From Symsagittifera roscoffensis (lineage: Eukaryota; Xenacoelomorpha; Acoela; Convolutidae): a DNA stretch of 64,000 nucleotides. The stretch lies in contig NC_087064.1 in the NCBI RefSeq assembly GCF_963678635.1, forward strand, positions 58,848,338 to 58,912,337, written 5' to 3'. Shown one piece after another: positions 55,424 to 64,000 of the stretch (position 1 is its first letter; each line of letters begins with the position of its first letter). The notes under the pieces were generated by a model, which saw only the letters and a list, made by a program, of their open reading frames with translations, ran no database searches and was not told where the DNA came from. The position numbers were made by a program, and so were the translations under genes.

Positions 55424-58400
55424 GCTTTGTTACAAAAACAATTTTCGTATGATTTAATGGCGATGCACACGTACCGCAAACAAATTCAAGTTGAATTACT
55501 TAACGCTGCCTCCTCGATCTCGTAAGTATCAAGAGTGTCTCTTAGATTTCTCAATGACAATATTAGTGACTCCGTTAGAGTTACACACACACAGGGCCTG
55601 CTCAGTATTGATATAATGCTAGCTCAACCCTGTCGTATATTATAACAGTATCACAAAATTTTCACAAGATATAATCAACACACCAAACACAATAGATAAT
55701 CAGATAAGAATATCCTACAGGTGACAGCGACCTTTTGTCAGTATCAATTTATCGCCACACAATTTATCAAGTCACTGCTTTGTTAAAATTAAACAATCTT
55801 TGATAAAAAGCAGTGATGACTCAGAAACAGATCAATAAAACTTAGTCTTAAAGAAAAAGACTTCCCTCAATCGGAACGATCCGAAAGAACAAAGCCCAGG
55901 ACACAGTCTTCTCAAGTGGGTGTGTATTTGCCTAATACACCCACCGAGGTCTTCTTTTAGGTGCCCTGCGATTGCCCGAGCTGTCCTATTGAGTAGCTCA
56001 AGGCAACCTCTGATCGAAAATTTCTAAAGTCTATGAAAAAGCTCTCCCACACCCGGACTGCTCCAAGTGCACGAGAGCAGGGAACAACTTTTCTTCTCAA
56101 GTGAGTGTGTATTTGCCTAATACACTCACCGAGGTCTTCCTTTATTTGTTCCCGGATTGCCCGAACTTTTCTATTAAGTAGCTCAAGGCAACCACACGAC
56201 CAAAATCACAATCAAAAATTTTTCTTTGTTCGGGTACTTCTGATACACCCAATGTAGAATCCAAAGTTGATCACGAATTTCCGGGTCAAAATGGGTCCCT
56301 ATGATCCTGATAAGCACGCCTAATATCCTAATATGATCCTAATTAAATGGATATTTTCCGTTTCCCAAATTGCCACAGAAAGTTTACTCAAGTCTCTAAC
56401 AAGGAAGATCTTTAGAAGGTTTAAGACACTCCGGAGGGTCACCTCGGAGGGTACCTTGATCACCCGAGCTACTTCGGAGGGTACCCTAATCACCCAAGTT
56501 ACTTCGGAGGGTCCCCCTAAATTTACTAAGGAGGGTCAATAAGATGCTTAATATGCTCCGGAGGGTTACTTCGGAGGGTACCTCCAAAATTTTCAAATTT
56601 TTTGATCTCGCTTAGAAGGTTCTCCCACTAGCTTCAAAAAGCGTCAAAACAAGCTAGGAGCTCTAAGGGGAGCTGTTTTAACTTCTTTGGGTGATCTCGT
56701 GGAAATTTTCCACTAAGGAGGGTTGCTAAGGGGCTTAGCTGACTCCGGAGGGTCACTTCGAAGGGTTCCTCCAAAATCAAGAAAAAGGGTTATATCACCG
56801 CAGTAAAGCCTCTGAAAGCGGTCTACCTGACTTAAAACTAGGTTGGCTGACACGGTCAACCTTCCCAGTTGAATAAAAAGATGTTTTGATAAAATTTTCT
56901 GCCGCTCGGAAGGTTACCTGTAATTTGGACCCTCCGAACCAACAAATTCTAAAAAATTTTTCTTTTCCGAGATTGTCAATCCCAAACACGGTTAAGATTC
57001 GGAAAAGTGATCAAAAACGTCGACTTATGGTACCAAAATTATCCCGATTGGATAACTAATCTTTGAGAAATCGCCAAAAACGCGTTCGTCAAAATGGCCT
57101 TTTTCACCACCTGTATAGGATCTGAAAGACTTTTTTCGCAATTCCGGTCGAAAGTGCCTAAAAATACTTGAAATGAGCGTAGTAGCGCTGTACGGCACTG
57201 GAATAATGCAAAAAACCGGACCAAAATTGGTTTAGAAACAAAAATTTGGCCAAAAACTATCAAATTTGGACCCTCCGATTCCTTCCTTTTCCAAACCTTA
57301 AGTCGTTAGCTCTATCCACGGAGCTACTCGGAGGGTTACCCAAAATTTTCTCTAGTAACCGAGCACGTTATGCTAGCACGCTCCTAACGCAAAAAATTTT
57401 ATTGCTCTAACTCTAAAAACTCAAAAACTCGATCCCCAAAACAGATTGACAAAATACAGAAAATTATCAAAATTTTGATCAAAAAATTTCCGTTTTTCTA
57501 ACTTCTACTGAGTCTTTGCTCACGCGGTTTCTTTAGTGAAGGGGATCGAACTACGTAGCTACTCTCTGTATAAAAGCTTTTTGCCTATCGGAAAAGCTCG
57601 GATATCCGGAAATTTGGGGGTCTGCAGTTTTGGTCGAAAATTGGTAATTTTCGACAAAAATAGCTGTTTCTTGGGTCTAAATAGGAGATAAGTAATATAT
57701 AATAAGGATAATGATCTATTAATAGTCGTTAATGAATGGTACTATACCCTCCTTTGCACCAAAATACCCGAATTAAGACCCTTAACTCGGAAATTTGTAA
57801 TCGATGGAGGGTACAATCGGACCGCGCCAATCGTGCCCCCCACCACTTAAGTTTTAATGAAATAGTACCCGAACGATACTAAAATTGCTTCAACGATACC
57901 CAACAGTCGTTGCAGATGTTGCCCTTGATGTCCCTGTTGAGCGTGGAACACGTCGGTCAGCTTGCCACTCTACCCTCCGGTCACCGGCAAAATCACCATT
58001 AACGTGCTTAAACACTCAAATTACACTCGAGGTTGTCAAAACACACAACCTTTCTATCAGAAACGATATAAATCAATCTGAAACAACAACAAATAGGAAG
58101 GTCAGATCACATCTCGTCCGGAAATAACATATAAACTGTCACTTTATGTTTTTTACTGTTTTTGGTCTTTCTTGGATTTTTTTACTGTTTTTTGTACTTT
58201 TTTGTTTTTAAATAAATTTGTTTTTGGCTTTTTCTTGGTTATACACTATTTTTGTTTGGTTTTACGCTTTCTCTTTAGTTGTTTTTGGTCCCGGGACCTC
58301 GGGACAAGCGGGTTCATGACTTCCCACCTAACCCCCCGGCCCGCGGAATTTTCGGTGTTAACTGAGTTAAAAAGCTAAATTGTACTAGACGGAGGGTACG

Positions 58401-58517
58401 CACCTTCCTCCTAGTACAACAACGGTCATTAAGTTCTCTAACTCGGGCATACGCCCGGAGCGGAGGGTTCGTCGCTGAAACGCTTGCTGATCATGATGGT
58501 TGCATGCCTTTAACAGG
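55424..58517 (-). promoter_or_regulatory. Element 1 leader: motif array and hairpins
   Basis: 3.1 kb with no credible gene. At 55916-56195 a unit of about 185 bp occurs twice, each with a GTG(G/A)GTGT...ACAC(C/T)CAC hairpin. About fifteen (T)CGGAGGGT-type motifs (plus strand) lie at 56430-58465, densest at 56430-56580. A hairpin CCGAATTAAG-ACC-CTTAACTCGG lies at 57768-57790. The A/T-rich block at 58140-58270 matches the Element 3 leader. Confidence 0.6.
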
Positions 58518-58534
58518 CCCACCCAGGAGCGCCA
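58518..58534 (-). promoter_or_regulatory. Element 1 primer-binding site candidate
   Basis: In sense TGGCGCTCCTGGGTGGG, starting 12 nt inside the 5' LTR; the plus strand reads like a tRNA 3' end (...AGGAGCGCCA). The core is identical in Elements 2 and 3. The tRNA was not identified. Confidence 0.65.
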
Positions 58535-58546
58535 TAAAAACGTCTA

Positions 58547-59416
58547 TGTAACATTCGCCCAAATATCACACAGCGACGGAGCGTAGAAAAAGTACCTATT
58601 AACGACTGGTAGGCGTCAGTTACCTTAATCCTACTCGTTTTTCACCGTCTCGACCTTGTCAGTTGATTTTCTGGTCTGTTTAGGGCAAAGTAAAAAGTTA
58701 CCATTTTTAGGCCATCAGTCAAACGACTTTTGATCAGCTTTCGTTTGCATGCGAACACAACCACATAGCTGAGTCTCGGATCCTCAGACTACGTGATTGT
58801 CATTAAAAACACGGCTCGAACAACCTATTTTATTATGTTTTTGTGTGACAGTTCTACATTAAATCCATTAGAAATGGATTGACCCTTTCCTTTTTCTAGC
58901 TACTCATGTTCTGAAATATCAAACAATAACGGTGTTAATTAAGATCTATGACATTCCAGCAGCTATAAAGTTAGTTTATACAGTCCCTTCACATAGACAG
59001 TCTTTGGGGGACCAAGCCTCCGCTCCCGTAATATTCCTGAGATAACGCTCTTATCTCTTATAATTCGTGTCCCGGGAGGGTTCCGTGGTATATTTCTTCC
59101 CCCACTGAAGCCTCCTTCTCCACCAATATCTGTTGACAAGTGTCTTATCGTGCGTTGTTGCCACGATAAGAGGCTTCGTATTTTCCGTCTCTGGTACGAC
59201 TGTTTTTCACAATATCCGTCGTTGTTCTTCTTTTTCAGTCAAAATGGCCGACTTTTTCTATTTCTCAGAAATGTTCACTCTTCAATCGAAATTTTGAAAA
59301 TAAAATTCTAGAACATTCTGACCCTCCTTCGCAACACTTTTTCGTTCATAAGGCCTTTAGCCGTCCTTTTTTATGTCGCCGGAAGGTTGTGCTGTGTCAT
59401 CTGGCAGAATGGCACA
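58547..59416 (-). repeat. Element 1 5' LTR
   Basis: 870 bp, matching 35002-35871 except for about three C/T differences. Minus-strand GTATAAA at 58975-58981 is the likely promoter and AATAAA at 58829-58834 the likely polyadenylation signal. Confidence 0.95.
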
Positions 59417-60942
59417 ACACTTCTTAGTTTGCTTCCTTGCTAGTTTGAATTAGATTTTGGGAGAGCAAGTATCCTTTAATCAGCAACTAGATTTTTTTTC
59501 GCGTAAGCAAATTTCCTTACAAGAAATTCATCTGACTTTACAATTGAGGCTTAGCAATTTCCAGGTTCCTTACCACTTGGCCTGGAAATATCGCGATTGC
59601 ATTTTCATCCTTAGGTCTGGGGCTCGAGTCCAACTAGTACCCTGTATTTTCAGTATACATAAAATTGACAATGTTATACGGTTAAATTTGAAATGTCTGA
59701 TTTTTGTTTGTCTGCTCAAATTTTGTCAGCTTAGATGGCACTTCACGGATCTTTCTTGTGCTGTAAACATTTATCATGGTAGTTGGAAGTGTTTTTCCTT
59801 CTACTTTCTACATAAAATCAATGTTTTTTTTTCGGCACAACTGGTGTCTGCTCAAAGATTGTCGGTTCTGTCTCCGCTTTGTAAGTTTTGTTCGGTTGCT
59901 AATTTAAAATCGAAATGTCTTGCTTTGCGTATTTCTCAAAAAGGAGAAAATAGGTATTCGGAGCAAAAACAGGTATTATGGAAATGTATGGGATTGATAG
60001 TTTTTGATACGCTTTGAAAGTTATGGCAATCGGAATAAAAAATATTTGGTTTTTTGATGTTCTTTTTTGAGTTTTTTTAACTTCTCTTGAAAATTATCTT
60101 GTCAGATTATTTTGGTTTCAATCCGAAGAACGGGTTTTGGAATACTCTCTGCATTAGCAGCTACGCTCATATTTACACAAAAAGTAACGGCTATCGGAAA
60201 AGTCAGATTTTTGATTTGTTGAAACTTTTGATTAGCTGATTACTTTTTTGAAACCCTCTCAAATCTCAGATTTTGGATTCAATCGAACTAAAAGTTTGCG
60301 GAAAGCTTCTGTGCATAATTTATGACGCTTATTTTTGATACGCAAAAAGTTATGGTCCTTGAAAAGCAAATTTTTTCTTACCGTTTTTTTTAAAACTAAC
60401 TGACTTTTCTCAAAAACTAACCGCCCATATTCGAGTTTTTGGGCTCAATCGAAATTACAGTTTGTGTGAATCTCTTCTGTATAGGCGGCTACTTTTCAAG
60501 TTTCTTGAACAAAGAGCTAGGATTCTCAGAAAAGTCAGATATTTGAGCTGTTTTCAGTTATTTTGGATAATTATCCTGCTAAATCTGATATCTAGAGTTT
60601 AATCGAAACATCAGGTCATTAAAGCCTACTTGCATAAGTGGATATGCCCAATTTAAAAAAAAAGGTTTTGACCTTCAAAAAAGTCGTAGTTTTGAAACTT
60701 TGACCGTTTTTTTGGAAACTTTTTGGTTTCTTCGAAACTACCCTGTCAAAATTGAGATGAAGTGCTCAATGGAAAAGACCAACTGCGAGAGTTTTTCCTG
60801 CATAAGCTGTGACTCCTTATTTTTTTGTTAAAAAAAATATTGTCCTCGCCAAACAGTTATATTCAGTTTTAATTGGGTTACCCTAGTTTTCTTTCATCGA
60901 TACATCACCTCTGTGTTAAAGTTTGCTCTTTTGTCATTTCAG
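59417..60942. other. Host sequence upstream of VPS33A, with a diverged tandem array
   Basis: No credible gene. At 59565-59645 a tRNA-like stretch (TTGGCCTGG, then GGCTCGAGTCC) may be a SINE remnant. From about 60018 to 60850 run five diverged units of about 165 bp; each has a phrase like AAAGTTATGG(C/T), then 'CAATCGAA' and 'CTGCATAA(G)..GCT'. The stretch ends at a TTTCAG acceptor at 60937-60942, followed by an exon that begins ACTAAATAATATGG. Confidence 0.5.
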
Positions 60943-60952
60943 ACTAAATAAT

Positions 60953-62197
60953 ATGGCTCACCTCAGTGGAAGGCGCGTTAATTTACAATTACTACGACAA
61001 CTTGGTAGAAAAGAGTTTTCCAGTTGCTTTGAAGAAATAAATGGAACAATATGTATCGGCTGGTGCGATGATGCATTGCGTGACGCTTTAAACTTGATTG
61101 TAGACATGCCATATCTGCAAGAAATCAACGTTATCAAAATGTTCGTTGCAGAGAAAGGCGCAATTGTTCCAAATATTGCACCAAATGTAGTGTTTATAAC
61201 AAAACCAAATCTCGATTCTATCCAATTAATCTGTGAAGTAATTTTACGAACGAAAGAGAACGATCGTTCCAGCGATCATGTGAAATACCATTTGATGTTT
61301 GTACCAAGAAGATGTTTTTTGTGCGAAGAGAGGTTGAAGGAGATGGGAGTGTTTGAAACGGTCAAAGATCGAATCTATGAATGTGCCATCGATTTCTACC
61401 CATTAGGTAGTTTTTTTTTTCAATTTTGAGTTTGTACGAAGCTACATTATTAGTTGACAAGTCTCTGTCCAAAAGGATGTTGTGATGAAAAAGGCATTCA
61501 GGTGGTCTCAAAAACTCGGGTTTGTCTCCTGTCACTTGGTTTACAATTTCAATTTTTTTTATTGCCCATGATGGCAAACCTGCCTTAAATGTTTTACAAA
61601 ATTCTTTTTTTGACCGGAACGTAGAAAATAAGCCTGGATTCAAACAAAAAATCAGCAGTTATGTTTTGTTGCTAGGAAGATCGATAAGATGATTATTCCG
61701 GACAATTTTGATGATTATTCAGAACAACCGTAAAATAGTGGTCAAAAAGAAAGTCTAAAAATTTTGTATTTGAAAATTTGGATATAAAAATCTCTGAGCA
61801 AAGTGTTGAATCCTACCCCTGGAAAAAATTAGAGCCTCTGTTTTTCAATTACAATGCCTTTTGTTTGACAAACTTTTCTTTATTTTAGATAATGACTTCT
61901 TTTCGATGGAGCTTCCCGAATGTTTTAGAGAATACTGCTTAGAAGATGATACTTCATCCCTTTTTGTCGCAGCGAGAGGATTGAATTGTCTTCAGAATAT
62001 GTTTGGAACAATTCCGCGTGTTTACGGAAAGGGAAAGGCAGCTGAACTGGTATTCCAGTATATGGCTAGAATGAGGGGCGAAACCTCGACAGGAAATGCT
62101 GCGATATCAGAAGTGACTCCAGTTTTCGACAATCTCCTTCTAATTGACAGATCTGTAGATCTGCTCTCTCTTCTACCAACTCAACTAACTTATGAAG
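60953..62197 (+). CDS. VPS33A: VPS33A-type Sec1/Munc18 protein, exons 1 and 2 (5' part of gene)
   Basis: Coding exons 60953-61406 and 61889-62197, split by a 482-bp intron (donor TTAG|GTAG, acceptor ATTTTAG|AT, phase 1). ATG at 60953 lies 10 nt after a TTTCAG acceptor, which could be a 5'UTR intron or a spliced-leader site. The protein shows VNLQLLRQLGRKE, VVFITKPNLDSIQLI, HLMFVPRRCFLCEERLKEMGV, SSLFVAARGLNCLQNMFGTIPRVYGKGKAA and PVFDNLLLIDRSVDLLS..TQLTYEG, all close to animal VPS33A. Vps33 is the SNARE-binding subunit of the HOPS/CORVET complexes in endosome-lysosome fusion. The exon ends at a phase-1 donor (G|GTATTG) and the next exon is not in the window. About 250 of the usual 600 residues are present. 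Confidence 0.9.
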
Positions 62198-64000
62198 GTA
62201 TTGAAGGATAGTTATTTCATTGTTTATAATACATTTACGCTTTTCAAGTTAATAACTCATCTAACAAAATCGCTGAATCATTTGATAAATTCAAGCTAAG
62301 CATCTTATTCTGGGCGTGTGGCGCAGAGGTAACGTCCATACCTGGAACGACGAAGGTTCGGATTCGACCAGTCTATTTTTATTCGCAATCTGAAAATCAT
62401 GCAAAAAAATAGTTGACGACCTACAGTTTGTCTGCGCTAGTGTGGAATTTTCTTTTGGGACAATTTTTGTGATTTGTTTTGTCTATTAATTTTCTTTTTA
62501 GCCACAAAAGAGCAAGGAATGGGACCTCCTTTTTACACAAGCAAAGCTTGTGTGATAGTAAGAACTATCTTTTTTTTCCAACCTAAGTCGCAAATATTGT
62601 TGCGACAAAATATGTTCATTTTGAAAGTGTTCAATTTGATCTACAACCAGCTATAAAGTACAGCCAATGCTAAGGATATTAACACAGACTATTATATTAC
62701 AAAAAGCACTTTAGCTTCAAGGTATCATGGATCTGTAGGTCAGAGGTAGACAAGGAGACCCGCAACAAAATAAGAGGGTTCGAACATGCGCAAGGTCAGG
62801 GAATTTTAACTTTTTCGTATGTTGTTCGGATGTTTTGAACTTCTTCGCATATTTTATAAAATTCGTCCGCTCTATAAATTGAGGCATGCTAGTTGGTAAA
62901 TTTCTTTTTTTTTTTCAAATTGACTTGTACTGCTAATGCGTCATCATTGGCTTGGGTCACTTAGTTAATAAGTAGACTCATAATTGGCGTGCGTCACTTC
63001 AGAAAATTTGTAGGCTCAAAATTTTACTCACTAAGTTTTTCCCAGTAGCGTTATTGGTCATATTTTTGCTTGTGTATGCAAAGTACAACTTCGCCTCTGT
63101 GTTAGTTTTAACATTAACCGTAACCAAATCGATTTGGTCAAATTGGTCCCATAAAAAACAGACAGAAATAACCAATACAAAACATTCCGAATAATTATCC
63201 GAACAAATAGTTGAATACAAAACAGTCCGAAAGCATTTGAATTTTTTGGCCGGGATCTTATGGCACCAACAGAAATGTTTTACGCTTTGAAAAATCTGAC
63301 ATGAGCGTAATTAACAATCAAAGAACTGCAAATCGAACAATAAGACTGATCGTATGTCAGGGTAAAACCTTGAATGTTCCGACTGCGACTTAATCCATTT
63401 CGACTATTTTTGGGAAGCTTTTTTTAAAAAAGTTTGCAACGTTTTGAGAGTATAAAAATTACCAATAAGGCCATGCTCTGAACGATTTTACGCACGCTTT
63501 GTATATTTTATTCATAATCCTGGACTGTTCTAAACCCTGAATCGTTCCAAATTGAATTGAGTCTAGCTTATTGGTCATTTAAATTTTGTACGACTCAAAT
63601 TTTCACACTCGATCTTTGATAATGTCCGAAATTTCGGACATTATCAAAGATCGAGTGTGAAAATTTGAGTCGTACTAAATTTAAATGACCAATAAGCTAG
63701 ACTCAATTCAATTTGGAACGATTCAGGGTTTAGAACAGTCCAGGATTATGAATAAAATATACAAAGCGTGCGTAAAATCGTTCAGAGCATGGCCTTATTG
63801 GTAATTTTATACTCTCAAAACGTTGCAAACTTTTTTAAAAATTTTTTCGGAGATGAAATTTTTTTTGAACTTAATTTTGGAAAGTCGAGCTCTTCAATGG
63901 GGCTCATGTTTTTGTTGAAACATTTCGATCGGTCGAAAATTGACAAAAAACACCCCAAGCCTAAGTATTCCGTTTTCTTTGAAAGTCGGAACAACAAAGG
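62198..64000 (+). other. VPS33A intron 2 (probable), with tRNA-like pieces
   Basis: No continuation of VPS33A is found, so the gene probably leaves the window inside this intron. Two tRNA-like stretches occur: 62315-62380 (GTGGCGCAGAGGTA, then GGTTCGGATTCGACC) and 62728-62790 (TAGGTCAGAGGTAGAC, then GGGTTCGAACATG). Both have A- and B-box-like sequence but do not fold into a proper tRNA, and look like SINE heads. The remainder is AT-rich, apart from the palindrome at 63421-63842. Confidence 0.45.
63421..63842. repeat. Nearly perfect 420-bp palindrome
   Basis: The two arms of about 210 bp meet without a loop at 63631/63632 (TGTCCGAAA|TTTCGGACA). I find only one or two mismatches or single-base length differences between the arms. 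No terminal repeats or coding capacity of a known transposon are visible; it could be a foldback MITE. Confidence 0.9.

Larger units (their letters stand above)
35002..59416 (-). mobile_element. Element 1: young 24.4-kb Ty3/Gypsy-like retrotransposon with two polyprotein modules
   Basis: Two 870-bp LTRs (35002-35871 and 58547-59416) differ by about three transitions, so insertion was recent. The flanks share ACA (34999-35001 and 59417-59419). In sense order: LTR, primer site, 3-kb leader, gag-protease, RT-RNase H, integrase-macro, a 460-bp spacer, then SGNH-containing 896-aa, 718-aa, 431-aa and 841-aa frames, polypurine core, LTR. Protease-RT-RNase H-integrase order and RT motifs place it in Ty3/Gypsy. 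At 24 kb it is several times the usual 5-8 kb; giant Gypsy elements such as planarian Burro are precedents for size. The second module sits where env would be, but has no signal peptide or membrane anchor. Confidence 0.95.

Noticed and set aside
59457-60017. Plus-strand frame of 186 codons
   Set aside because: No ATG at its start, low-complexity hydrophobic translation, no recognisable similarity, and it contains a tRNA-like stretch.
62474-62656. A third VPS33A exon after the CTTTTTAG near 62500
   Set aside because: The following codons do not match the expected continuation of the Sec1 domain and the phase does not fit the exon 2 donor.

Overview
The window is repeat-dominated DNA from an invertebrate animal. 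One host gene is recognisable, the first two coding exons of a VPS33A-type Sec1/Munc18 protein near the right end. Its short, AT-rich intron with a TTTTAG acceptor, and a TTTCAG acceptor just before the ATG, would fit a nematode, but the sequence does not settle the phylum. A decayed non-LTR retrotransposon tail lies at the far left.

About 55 kb of the 64 kb is one family of very large Ty3/Gypsy-like LTR retrotransposons, nested and side by side. Element 1 (35002-59416, sense = minus strand) is young: its two 870-bp LTRs differ at about three bases. It is 24.4 kb long and has two coding modules. The first is gag-protease (1455 aa), RT-RNase H (729 aa) and integrase (985 aa). The second lies where a retrovirus has env and holds four large frames (896, 718, 431 and 841 aa). 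Element 2 (1258-32788, minus) is an older, decayed relative with the same layout. It carries a 2.15-kb tandem duplication, a 21-bp minisatellite in its leader and a nested insertion. That insertion, Element 3 (17131-24333, plus), is a 7.2-kb deletion derivative keeping LTR, long leader and a gag-protease fusion. A solo LTR and another lone LTR separate Elements 2 and 1, and an LTR scrap sits at the left edge.

The novelty is the cargo. The integrase ends in a macro domain resembling the OARD1/TARG1 ADP-ribose hydrolase class. The second module begins with an SGNH/GDSL hydrolase domain with a complete catalytic set, and the remaining roughly 2000 codons match no family I recognise but are conserved in Element 2. 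No envelope-like membrane protein is visible. All four frames of the second module lie in a single reading frame separated only by in-frame stops, and one stop position is shared with Element 2 but uses a different stop codon.

Other signals: 3-bp target duplications at every insertion with two readable ends; a primer-binding site about 12 nt inside the LTR; exact copies of the 3' polypurine-tract core in the RT-integrase linker of both large elements; arrays of a TCCGGARGGG-type motif and conserved hairpins in the 3-kb leaders; and a nearly perfect 420-bp palindrome beside the host gene.
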